DNA of 45,924 nucleotides from Bryobacteraceae bacterium. GTDB lineage: Bacteria; Acidobacteriota; Terriglobia; Bryobacterales; Bryobacteraceae. The stretch spans positions 1 to 45,924 of the forward strand of contig JAPWUP010000010.1 of NCBI GenBank assembly GCA_028275505.1. Direction: 5' to 3'. A model generated the notes under the pieces. The model was not told where the DNA came from. It was given only the letters and a program-made list of their open reading frames with translations, and ran no database searches. Shown piece by piece: positions 15,979 through 25,202 of the stretch (its first letter is position 1; each line of letters opens with the position of its first letter). The position numbers and the translations under genes were made by a program.

Positions 15979-16742
15979 GAAACATTCTCACCATTTACCG
16001 CAAGGAGCTCAAAAGCTACTTCGCCTCGTGGGTAGGCTACGCCATCATTGCTTTCTTCGCCGTGGTGTTCGGCTACTTTTTCTACGTGGCCACGGCTATC
16101 TTCGTCAACCAGAGCTTCCAGTCCCAGATGATGGGGCGCGGCTTCCCCATGGACATGCACGAGTGGGTGATCCGCCCGCTCATGATGAACGTCAGCGTGA
16201 TCGGGCTGTTCATCATTCCCATGATCACCATGCGGCTGTTCGCCGAGGAAAAGCGCTCGGGCACGATCGAGCTGCTGATGACCTCGCCGGTGCGCGACGT
16301 GGAGATCGTGCTGGGCAAGTGGCTGGCCGCCACCACTTTCTATGCTTGCGTGCTGGCGATCTCGGCGCTGGATTTGATTTTCCTGTTCGTCTACGGCAAT
16401 CCCGACTGGAAGCCCATCCTGGTGGCTTACCTGGGCTTGCTGCTCCAGGGCGCCTGCCTGCTGGCTTTCGGCACCTTCATCTCCAGCCTCACGCGCAACC
16501 AGATCATCGCTGCGGGCGGCACCTTTGCCGTGTGCCTTCTGCTGTGGGTTTTCGAGTGGGTGACGGCTTATGAGACCTCGACCTGGGCGCGCGTGGTCTC
16601 CTACCTCTCCGTGCTCACCCATTTCGAGCCGTTCGCCAAGGGGTTGCTCGACAGCAAGGACGTGGTCTACTACATCTCGACGATTTTCCTGGGTCTGTTT
16701 CTAACGGTTCGTTCCCTGGAATCGCTGCGCTGGAGGGCATAA
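15975..16742 (+). CDS. ABC-2 type permease (GldF-like)
   Basis: A 255-residue polytopic membrane protein with about six transmembrane helices, including YAIIAFFAVVFGYFFYVATA near 20-40 and IAAGGTFAVCLLLWVFEW near 175-195. The cytosolic loop ITMRLFAEEKRSGTIELLMTSP is a classic ABC-2 signature. Its ATG overlaps the ATPase stop, and the next gene begins with no gap after its TAA. It should form the channel for the ATPase encoded upstream. GldF with GldA and GldG is required for gliding in Bacteroidetes; in Acidobacteria the exported substrate is unknown. Confidence 0.93.
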   Translation: MRNILTIYRKELKSYFASWVGYAIIAFFAVVFGYFFYVATAIFVNQSFQSQMMGRGFPMDMHEWVIRPLMMNVSVIGLFIIPMITMRLFAEEKRSGTIELLMTSPVRDVEIVLGKWLAATTFYACVLAISALDLIFLFVYGNPDWKPILVAYLGLLLQGACLLAFGTFISSLTRNQIIAAGGTFAVCLLLWVFEWVTAYETSTWARVVSYLSVLTHFEPFAKGLLDSKDVVYYISTIFLGLFLTVRSLESLRWRA

Positions 16743-18125
16743 ATGAAGGTCAAGTTCGGCTGGTTGAAGACGCGTCAAACCAAATACACGCTTTACCTCA
16801 CGGCGTACCTGCTGGTCGTGCTGGCGGCCTTGACCGCGGCCAACTGGCTGGCCAACCGGCACAACCGTTCCTGGGACTCCACCCAGAACAAACGCTTCAG
16901 CCTGGCGGATCAGACGGTCAAAGTGGTGCGCGGACTCAAGCAGGACGTGCGCATCACTTACTTTGACGAGACCCGTAACTTTGACCGCGCTCGCGACCTG
17001 CTGGATCGCTACGACAATCTGTCGCCGCGCTTGACCGTGGCCTATGTGGATCCTTACAAGAAGCCGCAGGTGGCGCGCGCGGCGGGCATCAAGACCATTC
17101 CCACCATCGTCGTCGAAACCGCCGGGCGACGCGAGGAGACCACTAGCCTCACCGAGGAACAGGTGACTAGCGCCCTCATCCGCGCCCTCAAGAGCGGGGA
17201 ACGCCACGTCTGTTTCGTGAAAGGCTCGGGTGAGCACCTGCTGGACGACACCAGCCAGCGCGGCTACTCCAACTTCAAGGATCTGCTGGAGAGGAACAAT
17301 TACAAAACACGCGAGATCTCGCTGCTGGAGAAGCCGGAGGTGCCCTCGGACTGCACCCTTCTCGTGGTGGCAGGTCCGCGCTACGACTATCCTCAGCCGC
17401 AGGTCGAGGCCATCAAGAAGTATGTCGAGAACGGCGGGCGCGCGCTGTTCATGCTGGATCCGCCCCTGAAGATGGGTAAGGAAGAAGTGAGCGAAAACGA
17501 GGCTCTCACCAAGCTGCTGGAATCCTGGGGCGTGGTCCTGGACAAGAATCTCGTGCTGGACACCAGCGGCATCGGTTCGCTGTTCGGCTTGGGGCCGGAA
17601 GTGCCGCTGGTGGCCAACTACGAGTACCACCCCATCGTGCGCGAGATGAAAGGCACGGCCACGGCGTTTCCCATCGCCCGCTCGGTAGATACGAAAACAG
17701 CGGACAAAGTTACGCTCGACAAGCTGTTCTCCACCACCTCCAACAGCTATGCGACCACCAATCTGACCAGCACTTCCATCCGTCTGGATCCCTCCAAGGA
17801 CCGCAAAGGCCCGTTCAACCTAGCCGTAGCAGGAACGTACCGCACGGGCAAGGAGAACCAGGATGGGCGCTTCGTGGTGGTGGGCAGCTCGGACTGGGTA
17901 GCCAACTACATCCTGCGCTTCCAGGGCAACCGCGATCTGGCCATGAACATGGTGAACTGGCTGAGTTCGGATGAGGATCTCATCTCGATCCGTCCCAAGG
18001 AGCCCGAGGACCGGCGGCTGACCTTGACCCGCGCGCAGATGCGCACCGTGTTCTACTCCAGCGTCGTGCTGCTGCCGCTGGTGGTCATCGCGGCGGGCTT
18101 CTCGGTCTGGTGGCGCAGGAGGTAG
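16743..18125 (+). CDS. GldG-like auxiliary ABC exporter protein
   Basis: A 460-residue protein with a transmembrane helix near the N-terminus (about 15-35) and another at the C-terminus (about 437-457, ending WWRRR). The large domain between them faces the periplasm and has the GldG/IFT52-like pattern: NKRFSLADQTVKVVRGLKQDV, YVDPYKKP, a central VVAGPRYDYPQPQVEAIKKY segment, and GGRALFMLDPP. It follows the permease without a spacer. The protein probably forms part of the exporter complex or handles its substrate. Its role outside gliding bacteria has not, to my knowledge, been established. Confidence 0.88.
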   Translation: MKVKFGWLKTRQTKYTLYLTAYLLVVLAALTAANWLANRHNRSWDSTQNKRFSLADQTVKVVRGLKQDVRITYFDETRNFDRARDLLDRYDNLSPRLTVAYVDPYKKPQVARAAGIKTIPTIVVETAGRREETTSLTEEQVTSALIRALKSGERHVCFVKGSGEHLLDDTSQRGYSNFKDLLERNNYKTREISLLEKPEVPSDCTLLVVAGPRYDYPQPQVEAIKKYVENGGRALFMLDPPLKMGKEEVSENEALTKLLESWGVVLDKNLVLDTSGIGSLFGLGPEVPLVANYEYHPIVREMKGTATAFPIARSVDTKTADKVTLDKLFSTTSNSYATTNLTSTSIRLDPSKDRKGPFNLAVAGTYRTGKENQDGRFVVVGSSDWVANYILRFQGNRDLAMNMVNWLSSDEDLISIRPKEPEDRRLTLTRAQMRTVFYSSVVLLPLVVIAAGFSVWWRRR

Positions 18126-18129
18126 AACC

Positions 18130-19482
18130 ATGAGGATCCGCGGCTTGCTCGTCGCTGCCGCCGTCCTGGCGGTCCTGGCGGCCGGCGTGTGGTGGTCCAA
18201 CCGGGCGAAAAAAGCCGAGGAAGGCAAACCGCGGCCGGACGAGCCGCCCAAGATCCTCTCGCTGGCCGAAGATCAGATCCGACGGATCGAGATCCGGAAA
18301 AAGGGCGTCGAGCCCACCGTTCTGGAGAAGAACCAGGCCGGCAACTGGGAGATGACGGCGCCCCGGCCGCTGCGCATTGACCGCGACGCGGTCAGCTCGT
18401 TGACCTCCACCCTCAGCTCGCTCAACTCTGACCGGCTCATCGAGGAGAAAGCCGAAGACCTCGCCCCCTACGGACTGAACCAGCCGGCGGTTGAAATCCT
18501 CGTCACGCTGAAAGACGGCAAGACGCACAAGCTGCTGATCGGCGATGAGACTCCCACGGGCGGCGGCTTTTACGCTCGCCTGGATGGAGATCCTCGCGTC
18601 TTTACGATCGCTTCCTGGAACAAATCCAGCCTGGACAAGAGCTGGCAGGACCTGCGCGACAAGCGCCTACTCACGTTCGATCAGGACAAACTGCTACGCG
18701 TCGAGCTGACGGCAAAAGGCCAGACCATCGAATTCGGCAAGAACGCGCAAAACGAATGGCAGATCCTGAAGCCGCGGCCCCTGCGCGCGGATAACTTCCA
18801 GGTGGAGGAACTGATCCGCAAGCTTCGCGACGCACGTATGGACACCTCGGTTTCCGAAGCCGAAGCCAAGAAGGCTGCCGCGGCCTTCGCGCAGGCTACG
18901 CGGGTGGCCATCGCCCGTGTGACCGATTCCTCGGGCACGCAGGAACTGGAGGTCCGCAAGGACAAGGACAAGAATTATTACGCCCGCAGCAGCGTTGTGG
19001 AAGGCATTCACAAGATCTTTAGCGACATCGGTGACGGCCTGGACAAGGGCCTCGACGACTTCCGCAACAAGAAGCTGTTCGATTTTGGCTGGAGCGAGCC
19101 CTCGCGGATCGAGGTCCGCCGCGAGGGCAAAACCGTCGTCTACCAGAAAGTGGGCGACAAGTGGATGTCGGGGGATCAGGCGATGGATTCGCCCAGCGTC
19201 CAGGCGCTGATTGACAAGTTGCGCGATCTGAGTGCGGTGAAGTTCCCCGAGAAAGGCGGAGGCGCGCCCGTGCTCGAGATTACGGTGACTTCCAACGAGG
19301 GCAAACGCGTCGAGAAGGTCATCCTTTCCCGGCAGGGCAACAGTTGGTTCGCGACGCGGGAAAAGGAGCCGGCAGTCTACGAGCTGGAGGCGTCCGCCGT
19401 CGAGCAACTGCAAAAGGCGCTCGGCGAGGTGAAGCCCGCCCCGGCCAGCCAGAAGCAGGGCGGAACGCAAGGCAAGAAGTAA
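18130..19482 (+). CDS. DUF4340 domain-containing envelope protein
   Basis: A 450-residue protein with an N-terminal membrane anchor or signal (RGLLVAAAVLAVLAAGVWW, about 4-22) followed by repeated beta-rich units. Each unit has an I-R-R-I/V-E-I-R start and a W-x-M/L-x-x-P-x-P-L-R/x-D core (NWEMTAPRPLRIDRDAV; EWQILKPRPLRADNFQV; KWMSGDQAMDSPSVQAL), the pattern of DUF4340. It follows the GldG-like gene by 4 bases and closes the operon. DUF4340 genes commonly accompany GldAFG-type exporters, so it probably works with that complex at the outer face of the membrane. Biochemical role unknown. Confidence 0.9.
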   Translation: MRIRGLLVAAAVLAVLAAGVWWSNRAKKAEEGKPRPDEPPKILSLAEDQIRRIEIRKKGVEPTVLEKNQAGNWEMTAPRPLRIDRDAVSSLTSTLSSLNSDRLIEEKAEDLAPYGLNQPAVEILVTLKDGKTHKLLIGDETPTGGGFYARLDGDPRVFTIASWNKSSLDKSWQDLRDKRLLTFDQDKLLRVELTAKGQTIEFGKNAQNEWQILKPRPLRADNFQVEELIRKLRDARMDTSVSEAEAKKAAAAFAQATRVAIARVTDSSGTQELEVRKDKDKNYYARSSVVEGIHKIFSDIGDGLDKGLDDFRNKKLFDFGWSEPSRIEVRREGKTVVYQKVGDKWMSGDQAMDSPSVQALIDKLRDLSAVKFPEKGGGAPVLEITVTSNEGKRVEKVILSRQGNSWFATREKEPAVYELEASAVEQLQKALGEVKPAPASQKQGGTQGKK

Positions 19483-19520
19483 GAAGTAACTCGAGTAAGA
19501 TCTGAAAAACTAAGTCATCG

Positions 19521-19552
19521 GGAGGAAGGGGCCGGCGGCTGGCCCCCCTGTC
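19521..19552 (+). promoter_or_regulatory. Shine-Dalgarno with hairpin-shortened spacer before pncB
   Basis: GGAGG (19521-19525) is 27 bases from the ATG at 19553, too far for normal initiation. Between them GGGGCC (19528-19533), a 7-base loop and GGCCCC (19541-19546) form a perfect G+C stem of 19 bases in total. Folding it leaves 8 bases of spacer, an optimal distance. Confidence 0.5.
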
Positions 19553-20914
19553 ATGCTCGGCATTCTCACCGATCTTTACGAGCTCACGATGGCGGCCGGC
19601 TATGTGCAGGCCGGCAAAACCGATGAGATCGCGACCTTCGAGCTGTTCATCCGGCACCTTCCTCGCCGGCGCAACTTCGTGATCGCCGCTGGTCTCCAGC
19701 AGGCGGTCGAGTACTTGCTCGAGCTTTCCTTCACCCGGGAGGAGATCGCCTACCTGCGCAGCCTGCCCCAGTTTGCGCGCGCACCCGAGGAGTTCTTCGA
19801 GCTGCTCGCCCGGTTGCGCTTCACAGGCGATCTGTGGGCCGTTCCCGAAGGGACTCCGGTCTTTCCCGGTGAACCCGTTTTGACCGTGCGGGCTCCGCTC
19901 GTTCAGGCGCAGATCGTCGAGACGTACCTGCTCTCCACGGTGGCCTACCAGACCATGGTCGCCACCAAAGCAGCGCGCATCGTGCAAACCGCCGCCGGGC
20001 GCGCCGTGGTGGAGTTCGGCACCCGCCGCGCACACTCGCCTCAGGCCGGCGTGCTGGCCGCCCGCGCCGCCTACATCGGAGGGTGCATCGGGACCAGTAA
20101 CACGCTGGCGGGCATGAAATTCGGGATTCCGGTGTACGGCACGGCGGCCCATTCCTGGGTCCAGTCCTTCGCGGATGAGCTGGAAGCCTTTCGTGAACTG
20201 CAGAAGCTGCTGGGACCCGCCACGATCTACCTGATTGACACCTATGACACGCTGGAAGGCGCCCGCAAGGCAGCCTCGTTGGGGCGGCCCCTATGGGGCG
20301 TCCGGCTCGATAGCGGCGATTTGCTGGCGCTTTCCCGCCAGGTCCGCGCCATCCTCGATGAGGCGGGACTGCACGAGGCGCGCATCATGGCCAGCGGCGA
20401 TCTCAACGAGTACAAGATCGGAGAGCTGGTTCGCGCCCAGGCGCCGATTGACGCCTTCGGCGTGGGCACGGAACTGGCGACTTCAGCCGACGCGCCCGTT
20501 CTGGGCGCCGTCTACAAGCTGGTGGAGCTGGAGCGCGCCGGGCAGCGACGCTACACCGCGAAACTGAGCGAAGACAAGGCGACCCTGCCGGGCGCCAAGC
20601 AAGTCTACCGCTTCGCTGATCATGATCTGGTGGCCTGTGCGGAGGAGCCGCCGCCCCCGGGTGGCGAACCCCTGTTGCGTCCGGTGATCCGGGCGGGTCG
20701 GCTGTTGGAGGCTTTGCCCGATGCGACCTCGGCCCGGGCTTACGCTGCCCAGGCGCTCGTTCGCTTGCCGGAGGGCGTTCGAAAGCTGGAGCAACCCGAG
20801 CCGTATCGGGTGGAGTATAGCCAGGCGCTGCTCGCGCTGGCCGAGCAAGTGCGCCGGCGTCCCGCCCCGACGCTCGCCCGCGATCCCGTGCATCAAAAGA
20901 AGGAGACGCCGTGA
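19553..20914 (+). CDS. pncB: Nicotinate phosphoribosyltransferase
   Basis: A 453-residue enzyme that joins nicotinate and PRPP to nicotinate mononucleotide, helped by ATP, in the Preiss-Handler NAD route. Signatures: LTDLYELTMAAGY (5-17), FGTRRAHSP (155-163), and GTAAHSW with the phosphorylated H200. YDTLEGARKA and GVRLDSGDL further on form the phosphate-binding part of the barrel. The ATG is right for the family, since LTDLYELTM normally lies near the N-terminus. The downstream nicotinamidase gene overlaps its stop (GTGA), so the two steps from nicotinamide are coupled in translation. Confidence 0.94.
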   Translation: MLGILTDLYELTMAAGYVQAGKTDEIATFELFIRHLPRRRNFVIAAGLQQAVEYLLELSFTREEIAYLRSLPQFARAPEEFFELLARLRFTGDLWAVPEGTPVFPGEPVLTVRAPLVQAQIVETYLLSTVAYQTMVATKAARIVQTAAGRAVVEFGTRRAHSPQAGVLAARAAYIGGCIGTSNTLAGMKFGIPVYGTAAHSWVQSFADELEAFRELQKLLGPATIYLIDTYDTLEGARKAASLGRPLWGVRLDSGDLLALSRQVRAILDEAGLHEARIMASGDLNEYKIGELVRAQAPIDAFGVGTELATSADAPVLGAVYKLVELERAGQRRYTAKLSEDKATLPGAKQVYRFADHDLVACAEEPPPPGGEPLLRPVIRAGRLLEALPDATSARAYAAQALVRLPEGVRKLEQPEPYRVEYSQALLALAEQVRRRPAPTLARDPVHQKKETP

Positions 20915-21495
20915 GGACCATCTTTTTCGACGTAGATACGCAGCTCGATTTCCTGTTGCCCGCCGGCGCCCTCTATGTTCCCGGCGCGGAACAGTTGCTG
21001 CCTGCCCTCGCCCGCCTGCGCGATTACGCGGCCAGCCGGAACATCGTGATCGTATCCAGCACCGACGCACACGAGGAGGATGACCCCGAGTTCGCGCAGT
21101 GGCCGCCCCACTGCGTGCGGGGTACGCTGGGCCAGCAAAAAGCGCCCGAGACGCTGTTGGAGCCGCGCGTCGCCATACCCACGCAGCCCGGCGACTACAA
21201 CATTGACTCGGCCCGGCAGATCATCATCGAGAAGCAGGCCCTCGACGTGTTCACGAACCCCAACTTGCCCGGCTTGCTCGAGCGGCTGGGCGTCGAGAAT
21301 TGCGTGGTCTACGGCGTGGTGACGGAATACTGCGTGCGTTGTGCGGCGCTAGGCTTGTTGGAGCGTGGCTACCGCGTCGAACTGGTCACCGATGCCATCC
21401 GCAGCCTGGATGCCGAGGCGGAGAGGCGGACGCTGGAAGAGGTGACCAAAGCCGGCGGGCGGCTCACGACGGTGGGTGAGGTCTGCGCGCGCTGA
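20911..21495 (+). CDS. pncA: Nicotinamidase / isochorismatase-family cysteine hydrolase
   Basis: A 194-residue hydrolase expected to convert nicotinamide to nicotinate. The triad is visible as D9, K108 (IIIEKQALDVF) and C141 (VTEYCVRCA). Metal ligands D52, H54 and H67 appear in SSTDAHEEDD and WPPHCVRGTLG, the last being typical of nicotinamidases rather than other isochorismatase-like enzymes. The GTG start overlaps the pncB stop by 4 bases. Pairing with pncB makes NAD salvage from nicotinamide the clear reading. A hairpin follows 8 bases after the stop. Confidence 0.9.
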   Translation: MRTIFFDVDTQLDFLLPAGALYVPGAEQLLPALARLRDYAASRNIVIVSSTDAHEEDDPEFAQWPPHCVRGTLGQQKAPETLLEPRVAIPTQPGDYNIDSARQIIIEKQALDVFTNPNLPGLLERLGVENCVVYGVVTEYCVRCAALGLLERGYRVELVTDAIRSLDAEAERRTLEEVTKAGGRLTTVGEVCAR

Positions 21496-21503
21496 ATCCC
21501 GGC

Positions 21504-21525
21504 CGCCCGCTCGCCGGAGCGGGCG
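21504..21525 (+). terminator. G+C-rich hairpin after pncBA
   Basis: CGCCCGCTC (21504-21512), loop gccg and GAGCGGGCG (21517-21525) form a perfect 9-bp stem with a 4-base loop right after the pncA stop. No U-tract follows, so termination may be partial, but it separates the NAD salvage unit from the next promoter at 21589. Confidence 0.5.
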
Positions 21526-21588
21526 CGGAGGCCGCCAATTTCGGACTTTGGTCCCCCGAACGGCGCCGATTGAGCGGGAAAGTTTGCG

Positions 21589-21618
21589 TTGACGCCCGTG
21601 CGCGGCCGGACCTAGAAT
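21589..21618 (+). promoter_or_regulatory. Sigma-70-type promoter for the GWxTD operon
   Basis: TTGACG (21589-21594) and TAGAAT (21613-21618) are 18 bases apart. The predicted start near 21625 gives a leader of about 30 bases; GAGAGG precedes the ATG at 21655. Confidence 0.6.
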
Positions 21619-21654
21619 GAAGGTAGCCGTGGTACTGGCCAACGGAGAGGGCTT

Positions 21655-23331
21655 ATGAAGGCACGTGCTTTGCTGGCTGGTTTGGGCGTGCTGGCTCTGC
21701 TGCCTTGGCTTGGCGACGGCTTGAGCTGGGCCCAGGAACGGCACCGTCCCGCCGGCGTTCCCAACCGTGGTTCCCGTCCGGTCACGGAGAAGGAGCAACG
21801 CCGGCGAGAAGAGAAGCTCCGCAAGGAGCTGGAAAGCCCTTACCGCAAGTGGCTGGAAGAGGACGTTGCCTACATCATCACGGATGAGGAGCGGGCAGCC
21901 TTCAAACGCCTCTCCACGGACGAAGAGCGGGAGCAGTTCATCGAGCAGTTCTGGCTGAGGCGCGATCCCACGCCCGATACCGCCGAGAACGAATTCAAGG
22001 AAGAGCACTACCGCCGGATTGCCTACGCCAATGAGCGTTTCTCCTCCGGCATCCCCGGCTGGAAGACCGATCGCGGCCGCATCTACATCATGTACGGTCC
22101 GCCGGACGAAATCGAGTCCCATCCTTCGGGCGGCACCTACGAGCGCCCGATCGAGGAGGGCGGCGGCACGACCTCGGTCTTCCCCTTCGAAAAATGGCGC
22201 TACCGCTATATCGAGGGCATCGGCACGGACGTCATCATCGAGTTCGTGGATCCGACCATGACCGGCGAGTATCACATGACGATGGATCCCTCCGAGAAGG
22301 ACGCTCTGCTTTATGTCCCCAACGCCGGTCTTACCCTCTACGAGCAGATGGGCCTGACCAGCAAGGCCGATCGTTTCAACAGGACGGACGGCACCCGCCT
22401 GGGCGTCGGCGACATGCCTTTGCCCGCCCGCATGAACCAGTTCGAACGCCTGGAGCAGTACGCCAAGCTGCAGAAGCCGCCCGCCATCAAGTTCAAGGAT
22501 CTGGAAGCGGCGGTCACCTCGCGCATCACGTATAACCTGCTCCCCATCAAGGTGCGCGCCGATTTCATCCGCATCACCGACACCACCATCCTGACCCCGA
22601 TCACGATCCAGGTGGAAAACAAGGATCTCCAGTTCGAGAACAAGGAAGGTGTGGCGCGGGCCACGCTCAACATTTACGGGCGCATCACCTCGATGTCGCG
22701 GCGGGTGGTGAACGTTTTCGAAGACGTGGTCACCGTGGAATCGCCGCCCCAGATGCTGGAGGCCGCGACCAGGCGCTCTTCGGTGTACCAGAAGACGGTT
22801 CCGCTGGCGCCTGGCCTGTACCGCCTGAACGTCGTGGTCAAGGACGTGGTGGGCGGCAACATGAACAATTACGAGATGGCGTTGCGCGTGCCCTTCTACG
22901 AGGAGGAAAAACTGGCGTCCTCGAGCCTGATTCTGGCCGACCTCATCGAGAAGGTTCCCACCCGTTCCATCGGCAGCGGCCAGTTCGTGATCGGCGCTTC
23001 CAAGGTCCGCCCACGGGTGACCGAAACCTTCCGCCGCGACGAGCGGCTGGGGATCTACCTCCAGCTTTACAACTTCAAGCCCAACGAGAAGACGCAGAAG
23101 CCTGACGGACTCATCGTCTACGAAATCATCCGGAACGGCACCAACGAGAAGATCTTCGAGTACAGCGAGGAAGTTGCTTCCATCGAAGGAGCCTCGGCGC
23201 AGCAGGTCACCATCGAAAAGCTGCTGCCGCTGAAGAACTTCGAGCCCGGCCAGTACACCTTGCGCGTCAAGGTGACCGACCGGAACGCCCAGCAAACTTT
23301 GACCCAGACGGCGACGTTTACGGTAACCTAG
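21655..23331 (+). CDS. GWxTD domain-containing exported protein
   Basis: A 558-residue protein with an N-terminal signal peptide (about 1-27, ending SWAQ). The GWxTD domain covers about 60-215: PYRKWLEEDVAYIITDEER, FIEQFWLRRDPTP, and GIPGWKTDRGRIYIMYGPP with the signature GWKTD at 135-139. The remainder (about 240-558) is beta-rich with YRLNVVVKD and YTLRVKVTD units that look like Ig-type or carbohydrate-binding modules. GWxTD proteins are common in Acidobacteria and some neighbours, and no biochemical function is established to my knowledge. It has its own promoter, and the next gene (an outer-membrane barrel) starts 34 bases later, suggesting that they work together at the outer membrane. 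Confidence 0.9.
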   Translation: MKARALLAGLGVLALLPWLGDGLSWAQERHRPAGVPNRGSRPVTEKEQRRREEKLRKELESPYRKWLEEDVAYIITDEERAAFKRLSTDEEREQFIEQFWLRRDPTPDTAENEFKEEHYRRIAYANERFSSGIPGWKTDRGRIYIMYGPPDEIESHPSGGTYERPIEEGGGTTSVFPFEKWRYRYIEGIGTDVIIEFVDPTMTGEYHMTMDPSEKDALLYVPNAGLTLYEQMGLTSKADRFNRTDGTRLGVGDMPLPARMNQFERLEQYAKLQKPPAIKFKDLEAAVTSRITYNLLPIKVRADFIRITDTTILTPITIQVENKDLQFENKEGVARATLNIYGRITSMSRRVVNVFEDVVTVESPPQMLEAATRRSSVYQKTVPLAPGLYRLNVVVKDVVGGNMNNYEMALRVPFYEEEKLASSSLILADLIEKVPTRSIGSGQFVIGASKVRPRVTETFRRDERLGIYLQLYNFKPNEKTQKPDGLIVYEIIRNGTNEKIFEYSEEVASIEGASAQQVTIEKLLPLKNFEPGQYTLRVKVTDRNAQQTLTQTATFTVT

Positions 23332-23365
23332 GAGAAGCTGTCGGCAGAAGCTTCGGAGATTGCCC

Positions 23366-25162
23366 ATGCGGGCGCGGACAGCCAGGGCGCTGTGGGCGGG
23401 ATTGGCGGTACTGCTCTGCATCCAGACGTTGCCCGCAGCCTCCCCTGCGAAACTGTACGGTGGCATCAGCGGAATCGTGAGGAGCGCTTCGGGCGTGCCC
23501 CAAATGGGCGCGCTCGTTGTCTTGTATAACCGCAGCGACCGGCCTGTCCACCGCGTCTACACCAACGAGAAGGGCGAGTTTGGTTTCGCCTCGCTGGCGC
23601 CCGGCGTCTACACGGTGCGGGTCACGTTGGCCAGTTTCCTGCCCGCGCTCAAGCGCAACATCAAGGTGCAGCCGGGCATGCGGACTCTGCTCGAAGTGAA
23701 CCTTGCCAGCGTGTTCAGTACTATCGAGCTGGTGGGTCTGGCGCCGGGACCCGTGTCGCTGGTTTCCGAAGACTGGAAATGGGTCTTGCGCGGCGCGGGC
23801 GACACGCGGCCGGTTCTTCGCGCGCTGCCCGACTTCAGCTCGCCTGAGGAGCGGCGGTCGCGGGAGGCTGCCTTCAGTCGGACTCGCGGCGTTTTCAAGG
23901 TGACGGGCGGGGACGCAGGCACGATCTCCACGCTGGGCGCCGAACCTGATCTCGGCACAGCCTTCGCTCTGGCGACGACCTTGTTCGGGGCGAACCATCT
24001 TCAGGTGGCGGGAAATTTCGGGTACTCCCCGGACACGAACCTGCCCGCCGCCGCCTTCCGTACCAGCGTGCGGCGCGAGTTGCCTGGCGGCGCCGCGCCT
24101 CAACTCGGCGTGACCATGCGGCAGCTCGGCCTGCCCGTGCGCGCCTCGGCAGGTCAGGCGCTGCTCAGCGGTCAAAGGTCGGGCTATCCCGCCTTGCGCG
24201 CCCTCTCGGCCACGCTTTATGATCGCAACGTCTTGTCCGAGGGCTTGACGCTGGAATATGGCGCAGCCCTCGATTCGGTGGCCTTCTTCGATCGCCTCAA
24301 TTACCTGAGTCCCTTCAGTCGCCTGACGTACGACGCCGGGTCGTGGGGCACGTTGCAGTTCAGTTATGTTTCAGGCTCGCCGCCGGCGGAAATGTTCTCG
24401 TCCGGCGTGGAGCAGGGGCCGGAGTTCGAACATGATCTCGCGCTGCTGGCGCTGTTCCCGCGAGTGTCCCTGCTGGGCGGACGCGCCCAAGTGCAGCGAT
24501 CTGCCAGTTACGAAGCGGGCTATCGGCTCCGCATCGGTTCGCGCGTGCTCACGGCCGCGGTGCACAGCGAGCGAATCGGCAACGCCGCGGTGACGCTGCT
24601 GGCGCCCTCGGGGCTGGCTTCGGGCGTGGATCTGCTCCCTGACCTGTTTTCCCGCGGCTGGGTGCTCAACGCCGGGGCCGTGCAGCGGGCCGGGTTCGCC
24701 GCCTCCCTGGCGCAGTCACTGGGTGACCGGTTCGAGGTGGCGCTCACCTACGCAAACCACGGCGCGCTGACGGCGCTGGACCGGGAATTGATGCGCGGCG
24801 ATTCGGAGGAGTTGCGTTCCGTGTTGCGACCGGGCCGTCGCCACAGCGTGACTGCCCGCGTGGCCGGCACAGCGCCGTGGTCGGGCACCCGATTCGTGAC
24901 CAGCTACCAGTGGGCCAGTCTTCACTCCGCGCTTCCGCCGCACGTCTATCTCACGGAGGGACTGCGCCAGAATCCCGGCCTGAACGTAGCCCTCCGGCAG
25001 CCCATCGGATCGCTTGGATCTTTGCCCGGCCGGCTGGAAGCCTCCGCCGAGCTCCGCAATATTCTGGCCCAGGGTTACGTGCCGCTGAATCTGAGTGGCC
25101 GCAAGGCGTACCTGGTTCACGCGCCGCGCAGCGTGCGTGGCGGTCTCAGCTTCATCTTCTGA
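23366..25162 (+). CDS. Outer-membrane barrel-like protein with carboxypeptidase-regulatory-like N-terminal domain
   Basis: A 598-residue exported protein. A signal peptide (about 1-27) precedes a carboxypeptidase-regulatory-like beta sandwich (about 33-112: GGISGIVRSASGVPQMGALV, TNEKGEFGFASLAPGVYTVRV). Then comes a conserved-looking EDWKWVLRGAGDTRPVLR linker (136-152) and a long C-terminal half of alternating residues that ends in Phe (SFIF), as outer-membrane beta-barrels do. It lacks a TonB-dependent-receptor plug. ATG 23366, with GGAG 7 bases upstream, is preferred over TTG 23360. It probably partners the GWxTD protein encoded before it. Ligand or cargo unknown. Confidence 0.7.
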   Translation: MRARTARALWAGLAVLLCIQTLPAASPAKLYGGISGIVRSASGVPQMGALVVLYNRSDRPVHRVYTNEKGEFGFASLAPGVYTVRVTLASFLPALKRNIKVQPGMRTLLEVNLASVFSTIELVGLAPGPVSLVSEDWKWVLRGAGDTRPVLRALPDFSSPEERRSREAAFSRTRGVFKVTGGDAGTISTLGAEPDLGTAFALATTLFGANHLQVAGNFGYSPDTNLPAAAFRTSVRRELPGGAAPQLGVTMRQLGLPVRASAGQALLSGQRSGYPALRALSATLYDRNVLSEGLTLEYGAALDSVAFFDRLNYLSPFSRLTYDAGSWGTLQFSYVSGSPPAEMFSSGVEQGPEFEHDLALLALFPRVSLLGGRAQVQRSASYEAGYRLRIGSRVLTAAVHSERIGNAAVTLLAPSGLASGVDLLPDLFSRGWVLNAGAVQRAGFAASLAQSLGDRFEVALTYANHGALTALDRELMRGDSEELRSVLRPGRRHSVTARVAGTAPWSGTRFVTSYQWASLHSALPPHVYLTEGLRQNPGLNVALRQPIGSLGSLPGRLEASAELRNILAQGYVPLNLSGRKAYLVHAPRSVRGGLSFIF

Positions 25163-25202
25163 AGCGCAGGATCCCCGGCGCGGTTTCGTATCATAGGCTG
25201 TG

